Below, piece after piece: positions 5,246 to 10,277 of a stretch of DNA of 27,678 nucleotides. The DNA lies in the IMG/VR virus record IMGVR_UViG_3300025120_000418, positions 1 to 27,678 of that record. The stretch is one strand, 5' to 3'. This DNA comes from a virus. The notes under the pieces are model-generated. The model did not search any database. It saw only the letters and a program-made list of their open reading frames with translations, and had not been told where the DNA came from. Numbering within the stretch: position 1 is the stretch's first letter; the number at the start of each line of letters is the position of its first letter. The position numbers and the translations under genes were made by a program.

Positions 5246-6001
5246 CTACTCGAAAAAGTATTTTGCTTTTTTTCTGTTCCTGTAATTATGAACAGTAATA
5301 ATACTCTTGATGTTTTCTTCTATAGTATAAGCATTTTTCCATTGGTGAGGAAACTTTTTATAATTTCCTATGAAGCTATAGATATCAAAACTATCTTCTC
5401 TTTTTAGTTTTAATAAGCCTCTTAGAAAACTTTGCCTATTCCATACGTCTTTATCTATTGATGAGTTTTTCAATAGCATTATTAGACCTGATGCTTGTTC
5501 TTCAACATTATCAGGTATAACAAGATTACCATTTTTAAAATCAAAAGTGCTGGTTCTTGCCTCAGTATTACCAATAGACAAATACATACAAATTTCGATT
5601 ACTGTAGAATGAGAAACACCTAAAGAATATATTGATAAATATTTTTTATAGTGTTCTGCGTTTTTAGAGTAAATTGTGTAAGCTTCTGCAATATCTAATG
5701 CGTTCCAGTTATTTTGAACTGAATTAATATCTCTTACTAAGCTTAACAATTTATGTTTTTCGACATTGAATACCGAATAACGAACTGGTACTTCTAAAGT
5801 TTTACAACATTCCAGTCTATGTTGTCCGTCAATGACCTGTTTATATTGGTCAACGACTATTGGATTGATTAGACCATACGTTTTAATACTGTCTAACATT
5901 CTGTTTACTTTGTTAGATCTTATGGTTCTGTTCCCTTTGAAGAAAATAAATTCTTCGTAGTTTTCAGACGTATAGATCTGATCTTGTAAATAATGAGTCA
6001 T
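5246..6001 (-). CDS. ParB/Srx-fold (ParB-like nuclease domain) protein
   Basis: A 251-residue protein. Residues 22-77 match the ParB N-terminal domain: NRTIRSNKVNRMLDSIKTYG, then LINPIVVDQYKQVIDGQHRL with the hallmark DGQHR at 58-62. The rest (80-240) is helical, with a basic C-terminus (HNYRNRKKAKYFFE). ParB-domain proteins bind or cleave DNA or hydrolyse CTP. In phages, stand-alone versions act as partition proteins, nucleases, transcription regulators or DNA-modification accessories; which applies here cannot be told. There is no ParA in the window, so classic partition is not supported. An AGAGGAG site precedes the ATG, but it sits in the loop of a hairpin (see 6002-6054). It is the last gene of the leftward small-gene operon. 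Confidence 0.8.
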   Translation of the reverse strand: MTHYLQDQIYTSENYEEFIFFKGNRTIRSNKVNRMLDSIKTYGLINPIVVDQYKQVIDGQHRLECCKTLEVPVRYSVFNVEKHKLLSLVRDINSVQNNWNALDIAEAYTIYSKNAEHYKKYLSIYSLGVSHSTVIEICMYLSIGNTEARTSTFDFKNGNLVIPDNVEEQASGLIMLLKNSSIDKDVWNRQSFLRGLLKLKREDSFDIYSFIGNYKKFPHQWKNAYTIEENIKSIITVHNYRNRKKAKYFFE

Positions 6002-6054
6002 AGAGACTCCTCTCTAGTATCTAAATGATACTCAACCACCTGTAAAGGTAGTTG
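6002..6054 (-). promoter_or_regulatory. Three back-to-back stem-loops leading into the ParB-like gene
   Basis: On the minus strand, three hairpins follow each other without a single spare base. CAACTACCT/AGGTGGTTG (6054-6033) has nine pairs including one G-U as RNA, loop TTAC. AGTATC/GATACT (6032-6016) has six pairs, loop ATTTA. AGAGA/TCTCT (6015-6002) has five pairs, and its loop is the ribosome site GGAG. The ATG starts at the next base. They fill nearly the whole gap after the stop at 6063. A translational switch or protein-binding leader is inferred. Confidence 0.6.
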
Positions 6055-6062
6055 ACTAGCAT

Positions 6063-6272
6063 TTAATGATGATCTGTTTCTGTAAAAGTTACAGTAACTT
6101 CTATGTCACCATAAAGTCTATGTGCGTCCTGAAACTCCTCTAGTATTCTGTCAAGACTTTTAAACATTAGACATTGATCTACTTCGATCTTTTGTTGTCG
6201 AGGTAAATGCTTATCTTTTTTTCGATTGTATTCTGTGTCGTTAATAATGATAGTATATTTGTCGATATGCAT
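6063..6272 (-). CDS. Small hypothetical protein (69 aa)
   Basis: A 69-residue protein from ATG 6272-6270, with GGAG six bases upstream. A longer reading from a TTG at 6302 is rejected because it would start inside an 8-bp hairpin (6286-6305) and bypass this ribosome site. The sequence begins MHIDKYTIIINDTEYNRKKD and ends in beta-like EVTVTFTETDHH; it is mixed alpha/beta, polar and without recognisable motifs. The start codon itself lies in the loop of a small palindrome (GATAT...ATATC). It belongs to the leftward small-gene operon, after the terminator-like structure at 6304-6374. Function unknown. Confidence 0.6.
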   Translation of the reverse strand: MHIDKYTIIINDTEYNRKKDKHLPRQQKIEVDQCLMFKSLDRILEEFQDAHRLYGDIEVTVTFTETDHH

Positions 6273-6285
6273 GATATCTCCGTTC

Positions 6286-6305
6286 TTCTTGGTATAAACC
6301 AAGAA
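6286..6305 (-). promoter_or_regulatory. Perfect 8-bp stem-loop in a gene leader
   Basis: On the minus strand, TTCTTGGT and ACCAAGAA form a perfect 8-bp stem with a four-base TTAT loop. It starts within the T run that ends the terminator-like structure at 6304-6374 and stops 13 bases before the start codon at 6272. It is the only sequence besides the ribosome site in this short leader. Confidence 0.5.
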
Positions 6306-6374
6306 AAAAACCCTTTTTAAGAGTCATACAGACACTTTTAAGATGTTTGATGAACTCTAAGTCAGGGCTTTTTT
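6304..6374 (-). terminator. Long imperfect hairpin with T7 tail (leftward)
   Basis: On the minus strand an A6 run and CCCT (6367-6364) pair with AGGG (6314-6311) and the T7 run (6310-6304). Inside, TTAGAG pairs with CTCTTAA (one bulge), TCAT with ATGA, and ACA with TGT, giving one long interrupted stem ending in T7. It lies between two genes of the leftward operon. It may end part of the transcripts, or act as an attenuator for the 69-residue protein and ParB-like gene. Confidence 0.45.
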
Positions 6375-6380
6375 ATTAGT

Positions 6381-6581
6381 TTATTGATCTAATCTTTGAC
6401 TTGCTCTTTTATAGATTTCTATTTGAGATTTTTGTAAGTCAATTCCGTATTTATGTTGGTATTCGTCAACAATAAAATCTTTTGCTTCATCTTCGTCAGC
6501 AAAATGTATCTGATCTATTTCAGGATCAGAATATTTTATTTTGATACCATTAATGATTGCACAATATAAAGTCATTACCAA
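6381..6581 (-). CDS. Small hypothetical protein (66 aa)
   Basis: A 66-residue protein. The TTG at 6581-6579 lies six bases after AAAGGAG and is favoured; an ATG two codons on (6575) would have 12-base spacing. The sequence (MVMTLYCAIINGIKIKYSDP, then DEDEAKDFIVDEYQHKYGID) is acidic and looks like a compact alpha/beta domain. No family is recognised. Unlike its upstream neighbours it is not joined by a stop-start overlap; a 124-base leader with three stem-loops precedes it. Confidence 0.6.
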   Translation of the reverse strand: MVMTLYCAIINGIKIKYSDPEIDQIHFADEDEAKDFIVDEYQHKYGIDLQKSQIEIYKRASQRLDQ

Positions 6582-6601
6582 ATATTTCTCCTTTGTGATG
6601 T

Positions 6602-6698
6602 AGGTAGTTTTGACAGAATTTAACTGCTTGGCACTACCTGAGCCATGCCTGAATATTTAATTAATAAATATTCAAGAAAGCCCATGAACAGGCTTTCT
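6602..6698 (-). promoter_or_regulatory. Structured leader with three perfect stem-loops
   Basis: On the minus strand three perfect inverted repeats occur in order. AGAAAGCC/GGCTTTCT (6698-6675, loop 8) is followed with no spacer by TGAATATTT/AAATATTCA (6674-6650, loop 7). After a ten-base linker comes AGGTAGT/ACTACCT (6639-6602), enclosing a 24-base loop that contains a small CAG/CTG stem. They fill the gap between the stop at 6706 and the ribosome site at 6592-6588. Neither a strong terminator T run nor a known riboswitch is recognised. Confidence 0.55.
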
Positions 6699-6705
6699 AA
6701 AATAT

Positions 6706-7038
6706 TTAAGGGTGTGTTTCTTCAAGGCGGTTTGATAAATCATCAATCCAAGGAAGATTAGTAGTCCAGTCAGATAGATCCTCGCAACTATGCTCGTCAT
6801 ACTGCTTGATGTATCTGCACCAACCTTTTTCATTAAAAACGATATATGCTTCATTGTAAATATCTTCGACAAAATCAACAGTTTCTTTTATCTTGTCGGT
6901 ATATTTCCAATTATCGTAATCGTAATAATCATCTTCATTGGGGAATAAATTTTCTCCACCTTGTTGAACTAACCATTTAAGGTTTCTCTTTTTAGCTTCC
7001 TGTAAAAGAAGTCTAAGTACGTTTGCTTTTCTTGCCAT
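6706..7038 (-). CDS. Hypothetical protein (110 aa), aromatic and acidic
   Basis: A 110-residue protein starting MARKANVLRLLLQEAKKRNL and rich in Asp, Tyr and Trp (for example EDDYYDYDNWKY, LSDWTTNLPWID). The Asp/Tyr-rich stretch and low pI give it a nucleic-acid-mimic look, but no known anti-defence or DNA-mimic family is recognised. Its ATG overlaps the stop of the upstream gene as TAATG, supporting the start and translational coupling. It is followed by the stem-loop leader at 6602-6698. Function unknown. Confidence 0.65.
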   Translation of the reverse strand: MARKANVLRLLLQEAKKRNLKWLVQQGGENLFPNEDDYYDYDNWKYTDKIKETVDFVEDIYNEAYIVFNEKGWCRYIKQYDEHSCEDLSDWTTNLPWIDDLSNRLEETHP

Positions 7039-7406
7039 TATTTTCTATCCCTCGACAATCTCCATATTGCGTTAGTGTGGGCATGACAAAAAGAAAGTAA
7101 ATGCCATACTGCAATATCGTATTGCTTCTCTGCGGTCTTACAAAAATTAAAAGTTATGTCCTGACCTTCGTAATCAGGTTCGGTCTGTGCTTCTTTATGT
7201 AAGATAAAAGTTTCGTGATCCTGATTATTCTCAGGGTTGCCATTAAAGACAATCGCTTCATCTCGTGATGAAAAAGCGACTTTTGTTTCGTCAATAATAA
7301 CAGATCCGCCTAAGATATCTTTAATGTAATCGTATTCGTCTAAAACCTTCGACCATTCTTCATCAGTAAAAGATTTTCTTTGATGCCAGTAATTAGTGTA
7401 GCCCAT
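7038..7406 (-). CDS. Conserved phage protein of the GYTNYWH / FCKTA family
   Basis: A 122-residue protein with a pattern met in many unrelated phages: start MGYTNYWHQRKSFTDEEW, a middle AIVFNGN...ETFIL, and FCKTAEKQYDIAVWHLL near the end. The family is widespread but has no assigned function to my knowledge. Strong conservation and compact size suggest an early host-interaction or nucleotide-related role; that is speculation. An AAGGAGA ribosome site lies inside the end of the preceding gene, and the start overlaps that gene's stop as TAATG. It ends in TAATG with the next gene too. Confidence 0.75.
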   Translation of the reverse strand: MGYTNYWHQRKSFTDEEWSKVLDEYDYIKDILGGSVIIDETKVAFSSRDEAIVFNGNPENNQDHETFILHKEAQTEPDYEGQDITFNFCKTAEKQYDIAVWHLLSFCHAHTNAIWRLSRDRK

Positions 7407-7582
7407 TATTTATCTCCTTCTTGGTCTATCCATAATTTTGCGTGTTCGATTGTAATAAATTCTTCTGCAACTAGATCAGTTCTATCAGGCGTCCACACTA
7501 CAAAATGATTTATTTCTTCGTAGCCTTCTGAACAGTCAAAAACATAATCTATCCAAAAAGATTTATATTGGATCTGTTCCAT
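7406..7582 (-). CDS. Small hypothetical protein (58 aa) in coupled chain
   Basis: A 58-codon frame starting MEQIQYKSFWIDYVFDCSEG and ending FITIEHAKLWIDQEGDK. Both ends are TAATG stop-start overlaps with neighbours. The ribosome site GAAGGAGATAAATAATGG for the following gene is encoded in its own last codons (EGDK-stop). The protein is acidic and aromatic with a probable beta-beta-alpha layout. No family is recognised. The perfect fit between neighbours, with ribosome sites on both sides, makes it a convincing gene despite its size. Confidence 0.7.
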   Translation of the reverse strand: MEQIQYKSFWIDYVFDCSEGYEEINHFVVWTPDRTDLVAEEFITIEHAKLWIDQEGDK

Positions 7583-7686
7583 TATTTATCTCCTTCGTCT
7601 TTGAGTCTCTTATACAATTTATAAGAGACATAAAAAAATACTGTGAGCAAAATGATATCTGCTCCGTCTAAGCCTTGTAATAACAT
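7582..7686 (-). CDS. Tiny single-pass membrane protein (34 aa)
   Basis: A 34-codon frame: MLLQGLDGADIILLTVFFYV, then SYKLYKRLKDEGDK. It has one hydrophobic segment of about 13-15 residues and a basic tail, so an N-out/C-in membrane peptide is likely. Its ATG overlaps the stop of the upstream gene and its stop overlaps the next ATG, both as TAATG. Like the following gene it ends EGDK-stop, because the next ribosome site is written into the 3' end. Function unknown; small phage membrane peptides can inhibit host processes or aid lysis, but nothing here decides it. Confidence 0.6.
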   Translation of the reverse strand: MLLQGLDGADIILLTVFFYVSYKLYKRLKDEGDK

Positions 7687-7931
7687 TAAGCGACTTCCTT
7701 AAAATAATCGTAATTAGTGTCGTCAATGTCGGTTATCATTACAGTCTTAGGTAAGAACCTAGTCTGTGCGATAAAACCAGTAAGCTTAAGACCTTTCTTA
7801 ATTTTAAAGATCCAGTCTTTTCTCTCTGATTTTTTAATCGTAGTAACTATCTGATCTTGATAAATAGTAGTCACTAAATTTAGCTGGTATGCTGTTTCAA
7901 TATCAGCAATTTGTATTTGTACTTTTTGCAT
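7686..7931 (-). CDS. Small hypothetical protein (81 aa)
   Basis: An 81-residue, beta-rich protein: MQKVQIQIADIETAYQLNLV, then a basic middle (TTIKKSERKDWIFKIKKGLK) and an acidic end (ITDIDDTNYDYFKEVA). The ATG lies six bases after AAGGAGA, the best ribosome site of this operon. The residue pattern suggests a small beta-barrel, but no family is recognised. It is the first gene of the coupled chain with a standard start codon. Its start also overlaps a preceding frame's stop as TAATG. Confidence 0.65.
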   Translation of the reverse strand: MQKVQIQIADIETAYQLNLVTTIYQDQIVTTIKKSERKDWIFKIKKGLKLTGFIAQTRFLPKTVMITDIDDTNYDYFKEVA

Positions 7932-8011
7932 TAATTGTCTCCTTGTTGATTGATAACTGTTTCGATCTTTAAGATCTCATCAGGTAAGATTGAATATCTT
8001 ACTACAGTTAT
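7931..8011 (-). other. Open frame without a usual start codon
   Basis: A minus-strand frame ends in TAATG on the 81-residue gene and reads ITVVRYSILPDEILKIETVI followed by NQQGDN, which looks protein-like. Upstream it stays open only to a stop near 8040, and no ATG, GTG or TTG is present; an ATA at 8011-8009 stands where a start would fit, 13 bases after AAGGAA. It may be a gene whose start codon was lost, one using a rare start, or chance. Hairpins GTAAGAT/ATCTTAC and GATCT/AGATC lie inside it. Confidence 0.3.
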
Positions 8012-8126
8012 TGAATGGGCTTTCCTTGCTAATTATCTAAACTTTGGGAAGTCTGCTCATCACAAACCTAGCAAGGCATATAAGTTCTGTATGTTTTAAA
8101 GTCTGAGGAACTTAGCAAGTTAGACT
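7964..8126 (-). promoter_or_regulatory. Multi-hairpin leader of the leftward small-gene operon
   Basis: Four inverted repeats precede the first genes. AGTCT/AGACT encloses AACTT/AAGTT (8100-8126). CCTTGCTA/TAGCAAGG has eight perfect pairs (8024-8031 with 8069-8076) around a 37-base loop with its own ACTT/AAGT stem. GTAAGAT/ATCTTAC spans 7984-8002 and GATCT/AGATC spans 7964-7976. With operator O3 upstream, a leftward transcript would carry a structured leader of about 200 bases. No known riboswitch is recognised. Confidence 0.45.
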
Positions 8127-8173
8127 GTCTGAATTTATTTATAAGCAAATCTCCATATTTAATTATTGGGATA

Positions 8174-8193
8174 TATTCGCATGATTACGAACA
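8174..8193. promoter_or_regulatory. Repressor operator O3
   Basis: TATTCGCATGATTACGAACA has the same 8-4-8 inverted layout as O1. Read on the minus strand it matches O1 at 17 of 20 positions, and all three operators share the 10-mer ATGCGAATAT in the same register. It sits between the leftward small-gene operon and the late operon, overlapping a minus-strand -10-like TATATC. Control of one or both operons by the repressor is inferred. Confidence 0.65.
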
Positions 8194-8290
8194 AATGCAA
8201 ACATTTAATAACATATTAGTAAACTTTATTTATTGTGATCCTGTAATTTTCGGGGAAAGAAAGAAAAAGAAAACTATGTGAATTTTAATC

Positions 8291-8327
8291 AACTTACATA
8301 GAAAGAATAAGAACTTATATAGAAAGA
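8291..8327 (+). repeat. 16-bp direct repeat with candidate late promoter
   Basis: AACTTACATAGAAAGA (8291-8306) is repeated with one change as AACTTATATAGAAAGA (8312-8327), a 21-bp period or two helical turns. CTTACA at 8293-8298 and TATATA at 8316-8321 are 17 bp apart and could be -35 and -10 boxes for the late operon. Both matches are partial (4/6), so the promoter call is tentative; the repeat itself is plain. Confidence 0.4.
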
Positions 8328-8393
8328 GATATAGAGTAAGACAGTAGCTCCTGTTGTACTGGAACTGCCTCTGATTTAATTGTGCTGGAAACA

Positions 8394-8459
8394 ATGGCAT
8401 TACCAACAGATACATTCGACACATACAACATATTACAAAACATTCCGCAAAGGTCTTAA
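8394..8459 (+). pseudogene. 21-codon frame echoing the major capsid protein N-terminus
   Basis: ATG at 8394, with GGAAA five bases upstream, opens a frame starting MALPTDTFDTY and ending at TAA 8459. The major capsid protein at 14459 starts MAQPTNTFDTY: 9 of 11 residues agree, and 26 of the first 33 bases. Similarity stops abruptly after this block. It may be a recombination scar left by a capsid gene, or a translated leader peptide. The match is too long to dismiss easily as chance. Confidence 0.5.
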
Positions 8460-8657
8460 AGCAACTAATTATTAGACAAACCAGCAACGACAACTGCAAG
8501 AACCTACCATATATCTACCACAACATAGCAAAACATAACAAAGACAACAAAGAACACAGAACCAACAAGACGGAATTATACAAAAGAACACCCCCCAGCA
8601 ACCCTGCTGTATATACATAGGGAGTGATTACAACACAGAACAAATATCTCTAAAGCC

Positions 8658-8879
8658 ATGCATGATTTTAAACTAACAAAGAAAGCAGTACCTAATGGTC
8701 GCTTGTATTCTTCTAACGAAATACTATCATGGACACATGAACAATCTTTTAAAAACAAAAGATGTCTGTACTGTGATGAATTTGGATCTTTCGCAGTAGT
8801 GCCGAAAGACGCATATATGCAATACTATTTTTTATGTGGAGATCATTATTCAAATGAAAACAAAAAAAAAGAAATCTAA
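8658..8879 (+). CDS. Small zinc-ribbon-like protein
   Basis: A 73-residue protein with C36-x2-C39 (RCLYCDE) and C60-x2-H63 (LCGDH), a likely single zinc site. It begins MHDFKLTKKAVPNGRLYSSN and ends in a basic tail (SNENKKKEI). No good ribosome site precedes the ATG. It is the first gene of the rightward packaging and head operon and overlaps the next gene by 26 bp. Small zinc-ribbon proteins at this place may be transcription regulators of late genes or HNH remnants; the nuclease His-Asn residues are absent, so HNH activity is unlikely. Confidence 0.6.
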   Translation: MHDFKLTKKAVPNGRLYSSNEILSWTHEQSFKNKRCLYCDEFGSFAVVPKDAYMQYYFLCGDHYSNENKKKEI

Positions 8880-9027
8880 GAATATAATTAATCCTTTTGC
8901 AATATTTGTAAAAGAAATGAACGATAAAACTCCTGTTACTCCCAATTCAGGCAAGGGAATTGTAACAGACGAAACTGTAGCAAGAATACAGGATATATAT
9001 AAGGGGGAAAAGAAAGGTGACGCATGA
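8854..9027 (+). CDS. Small protein directly before terminase (possible packaging partner)
   Basis: A 57-residue protein from ATG 8854, with GGAG 12 bases upstream; a GTG at 8836 is the alternative start. The N-terminus is very basic (MKTKKKKSKNIINPF) and is followed by AIFVKEMNDKTPVTPNSGKG and TDETVARIQDIYKGE. Its stop overlaps the terminase start as ATGA. This is the usual place of a small terminase subunit, but it is far shorter than known ones (100-180 residues) and lacks a recognisable helix-turn-helix, so I leave the function open. Confidence 0.55.
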   Translation: MKTKKKKSKNIINPFAIFVKEMNDKTPVTPNSGKGIVTDETVARIQDIYKGEKKGDA

Positions 9028-10277
9028 CCACCATTACTATTCCTTATAAGCCTAGAGAATTACAACAACAGATCCATAAGAACTTAGTTAGATTTAATGT
9101 TCTTGTTTGTCATAGACGATTTGGAAAGACAGTCTTGACAGTAAACGAATTGATTAAGAAGTGCCTACAATGTCCATTACCGAGACCTCGTTATTATTAC
9201 ATAGCACCTACTTACTCAATGGCAAAAAGAATAGCTTGGGACTACCTTAAATATTATACCTCTGTTTTACCCAATATGGACTACCACGAGACGGAATTAA
9301 GAGCAGAACTACCCAATGGGGGTAGGATTCAATTATTGGGCTGTGAGCGTCCCCAAACGCTAAAAGGACTCTATATAGATGGGGTAGTCTTAGATGAGGT
9401 AGCCCAGATGCCACCGAAGATGTGGACTGAAGTCATTAGACCTGCTCTATCAGACAGAGAAGGATTTATGATTGCGATTGGTACTCCTCAAGGTCATAAT
9501 TCCTTCTTTGATTTATACAATCATGGACTCCATAATGACAAATGGTATGCCACAAAATTTAAAGCAAGTGAGACTAAAGTCGTTAAAGAAGAAGAATTAG
9601 CTGAAGCTAAATCAATGATGCCTCCTGAGATATATGAGTCAGAATATGAATGTAGTTTTGAGAGTTCAGCAATAGGTGCAATCTATTCGCAAGGACTAAA
9701 TAAAGCAGATGATGATGATAGAGTAACTTCTATACCTTATGATGAAACTTTAAAGGTATCTACCTTTTGGGATTTAGGTATGGCTGATAAAACCGCTATA
9801 TGGTTCTGTCAACAAAAAGGAACTGCTATACACTTAATAGATTACTTTGAAGATAGTGGTGAGTCACTAGAATATTATGCCAGAGTTCTTGACGATAAGG
9901 GGTATGTATATGATACACATTACTTACCGCATGATGCTAATGTCCGAGAGATAGGAACTGGTAAATCAAGAGTAGAAATAGCACAGAGTTTAGGTCTATC
10001 GACAAGCATAGTACCTAAGATGAGTGTTGAAGATGGAATTAATGCAGTTAGAATGACACTATCAAGGTGTTGGTTTGACTTTGAGAACACTAAAGAAGGT
10101 TTAGATGCCCTAAGACAGTACAAATGGGCAGTAGATGATAAAGGAATTACAAAAAATAGACCACAACATGACTGGACTTCGCATAGTGCAGACGCATTTA
10201 GATACCTTTGCACAGGATTACAAGAAACGAAAGACTGGTCAACGGAAATTAAGTACCCAAAATTAGGAATAGTATAA
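9024..10277 (+). CDS. terL: Terminase large subunit
   Basis: A 417-residue packaging motor with both domains. ATPase: deviant Walker A CHRRFGKT (29-36) and Walker B VVLDEVA with D124/E125. RNase H-fold nuclease: FWDLG with D250, LPHDAN with D304, and HDWTSHSADAFRY with D390 as metal-binding acids. The enzyme pumps DNA into the empty head through the portal and cuts the concatemer. Length and motif style fit P22-like headful terminases, which would predict circularly permuted genomes; that is inference. It overlaps the upstream small gene by ATGA and abuts the portal gene without a gap. Confidence 0.95.
   Translation: MTTITIPYKPRELQQQIHKNLVRFNVLVCHRRFGKTVLTVNELIKKCLQCPLPRPRYYYIAPTYSMAKRIAWDYLKYYTSVLPNMDYHETELRAELPNGGRIQLLGCERPQTLKGLYIDGVVLDEVAQMPPKMWTEVIRPALSDREGFMIAIGTPQGHNSFFDLYNHGLHNDKWYATKFKASETKVVKEEELAEAKSMMPPEIYESEYECSFESSAIGAIYSQGLNKADDDDRVTSIPYDETLKVSTFWDLGMADKTAIWFCQQKGTAIHLIDYFEDSGESLEYYARVLDDKGYVYDTHYLPHDANVREIGTGKSRVEIAQSLGLSTSIVPKMSVEDGINAVRMTLSRCWFDFENTKEGLDALRQYKWAVDDKGITKNRPQHDWTSHSADAFRYLCTGLQETKDWSTEIKYPKLGIV

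Larger units (their letters stand above)
8194..8657. other. Gene-poor control region before the late operon
   Basis: About 460 bases hold no convincing full gene. Seen within it: a CTATGT/ACATAG stem (8273-8300), a 16-bp direct repeat (8291 and 8312), a capsid-start-like mini frame (8394-8459), an A/C-rich, G-poor stretch (about 8460-8600) and a CAGCA/TGCTG hairpin beside a TGTATATACA palindrome near 8595-8620. The C-rich, G-poor stretch resembles a Rho-loading region on the rightward transcript. A minus-strand hydrophobic frame at 8230-8499 looks like a by-product of the A-rich plus strand. Confidence 0.6.

Noticed and set aside
5246-6001. Plasmid-type ParA/ParB partition system
   Set aside because: Only a ParB-domain protein is present; no ParA ATPase or centromere-like repeat array is seen, so classic partition is unsupported.
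6273-6302. Extension of the 69-codon gene to a TTG at 6302
   Set aside because: The TTG lies in a perfect hairpin and in the tail of the terminator-like stem, while GGAG is well spaced for the ATG at 6272.
8230-8499. Minus-strand 89-codon hydrophobic frame in the control region
   Set aside because: Its Leu/Phe/Cys richness follows from the A/G-rich plus strand; no ribosome site was seen, and it runs through the capsid-like mini frame and repeats.
8576-8758. Minus-strand 60-codon frame
   Set aside because: It overlaps the zinc-ribbon gene at 8658 antisense and lacks a ribosome site or family likeness.
8854-9027. Small terminase subunit
   Set aside because: The position fits, but 57 residues with no helix-turn-helix is too little to name it.
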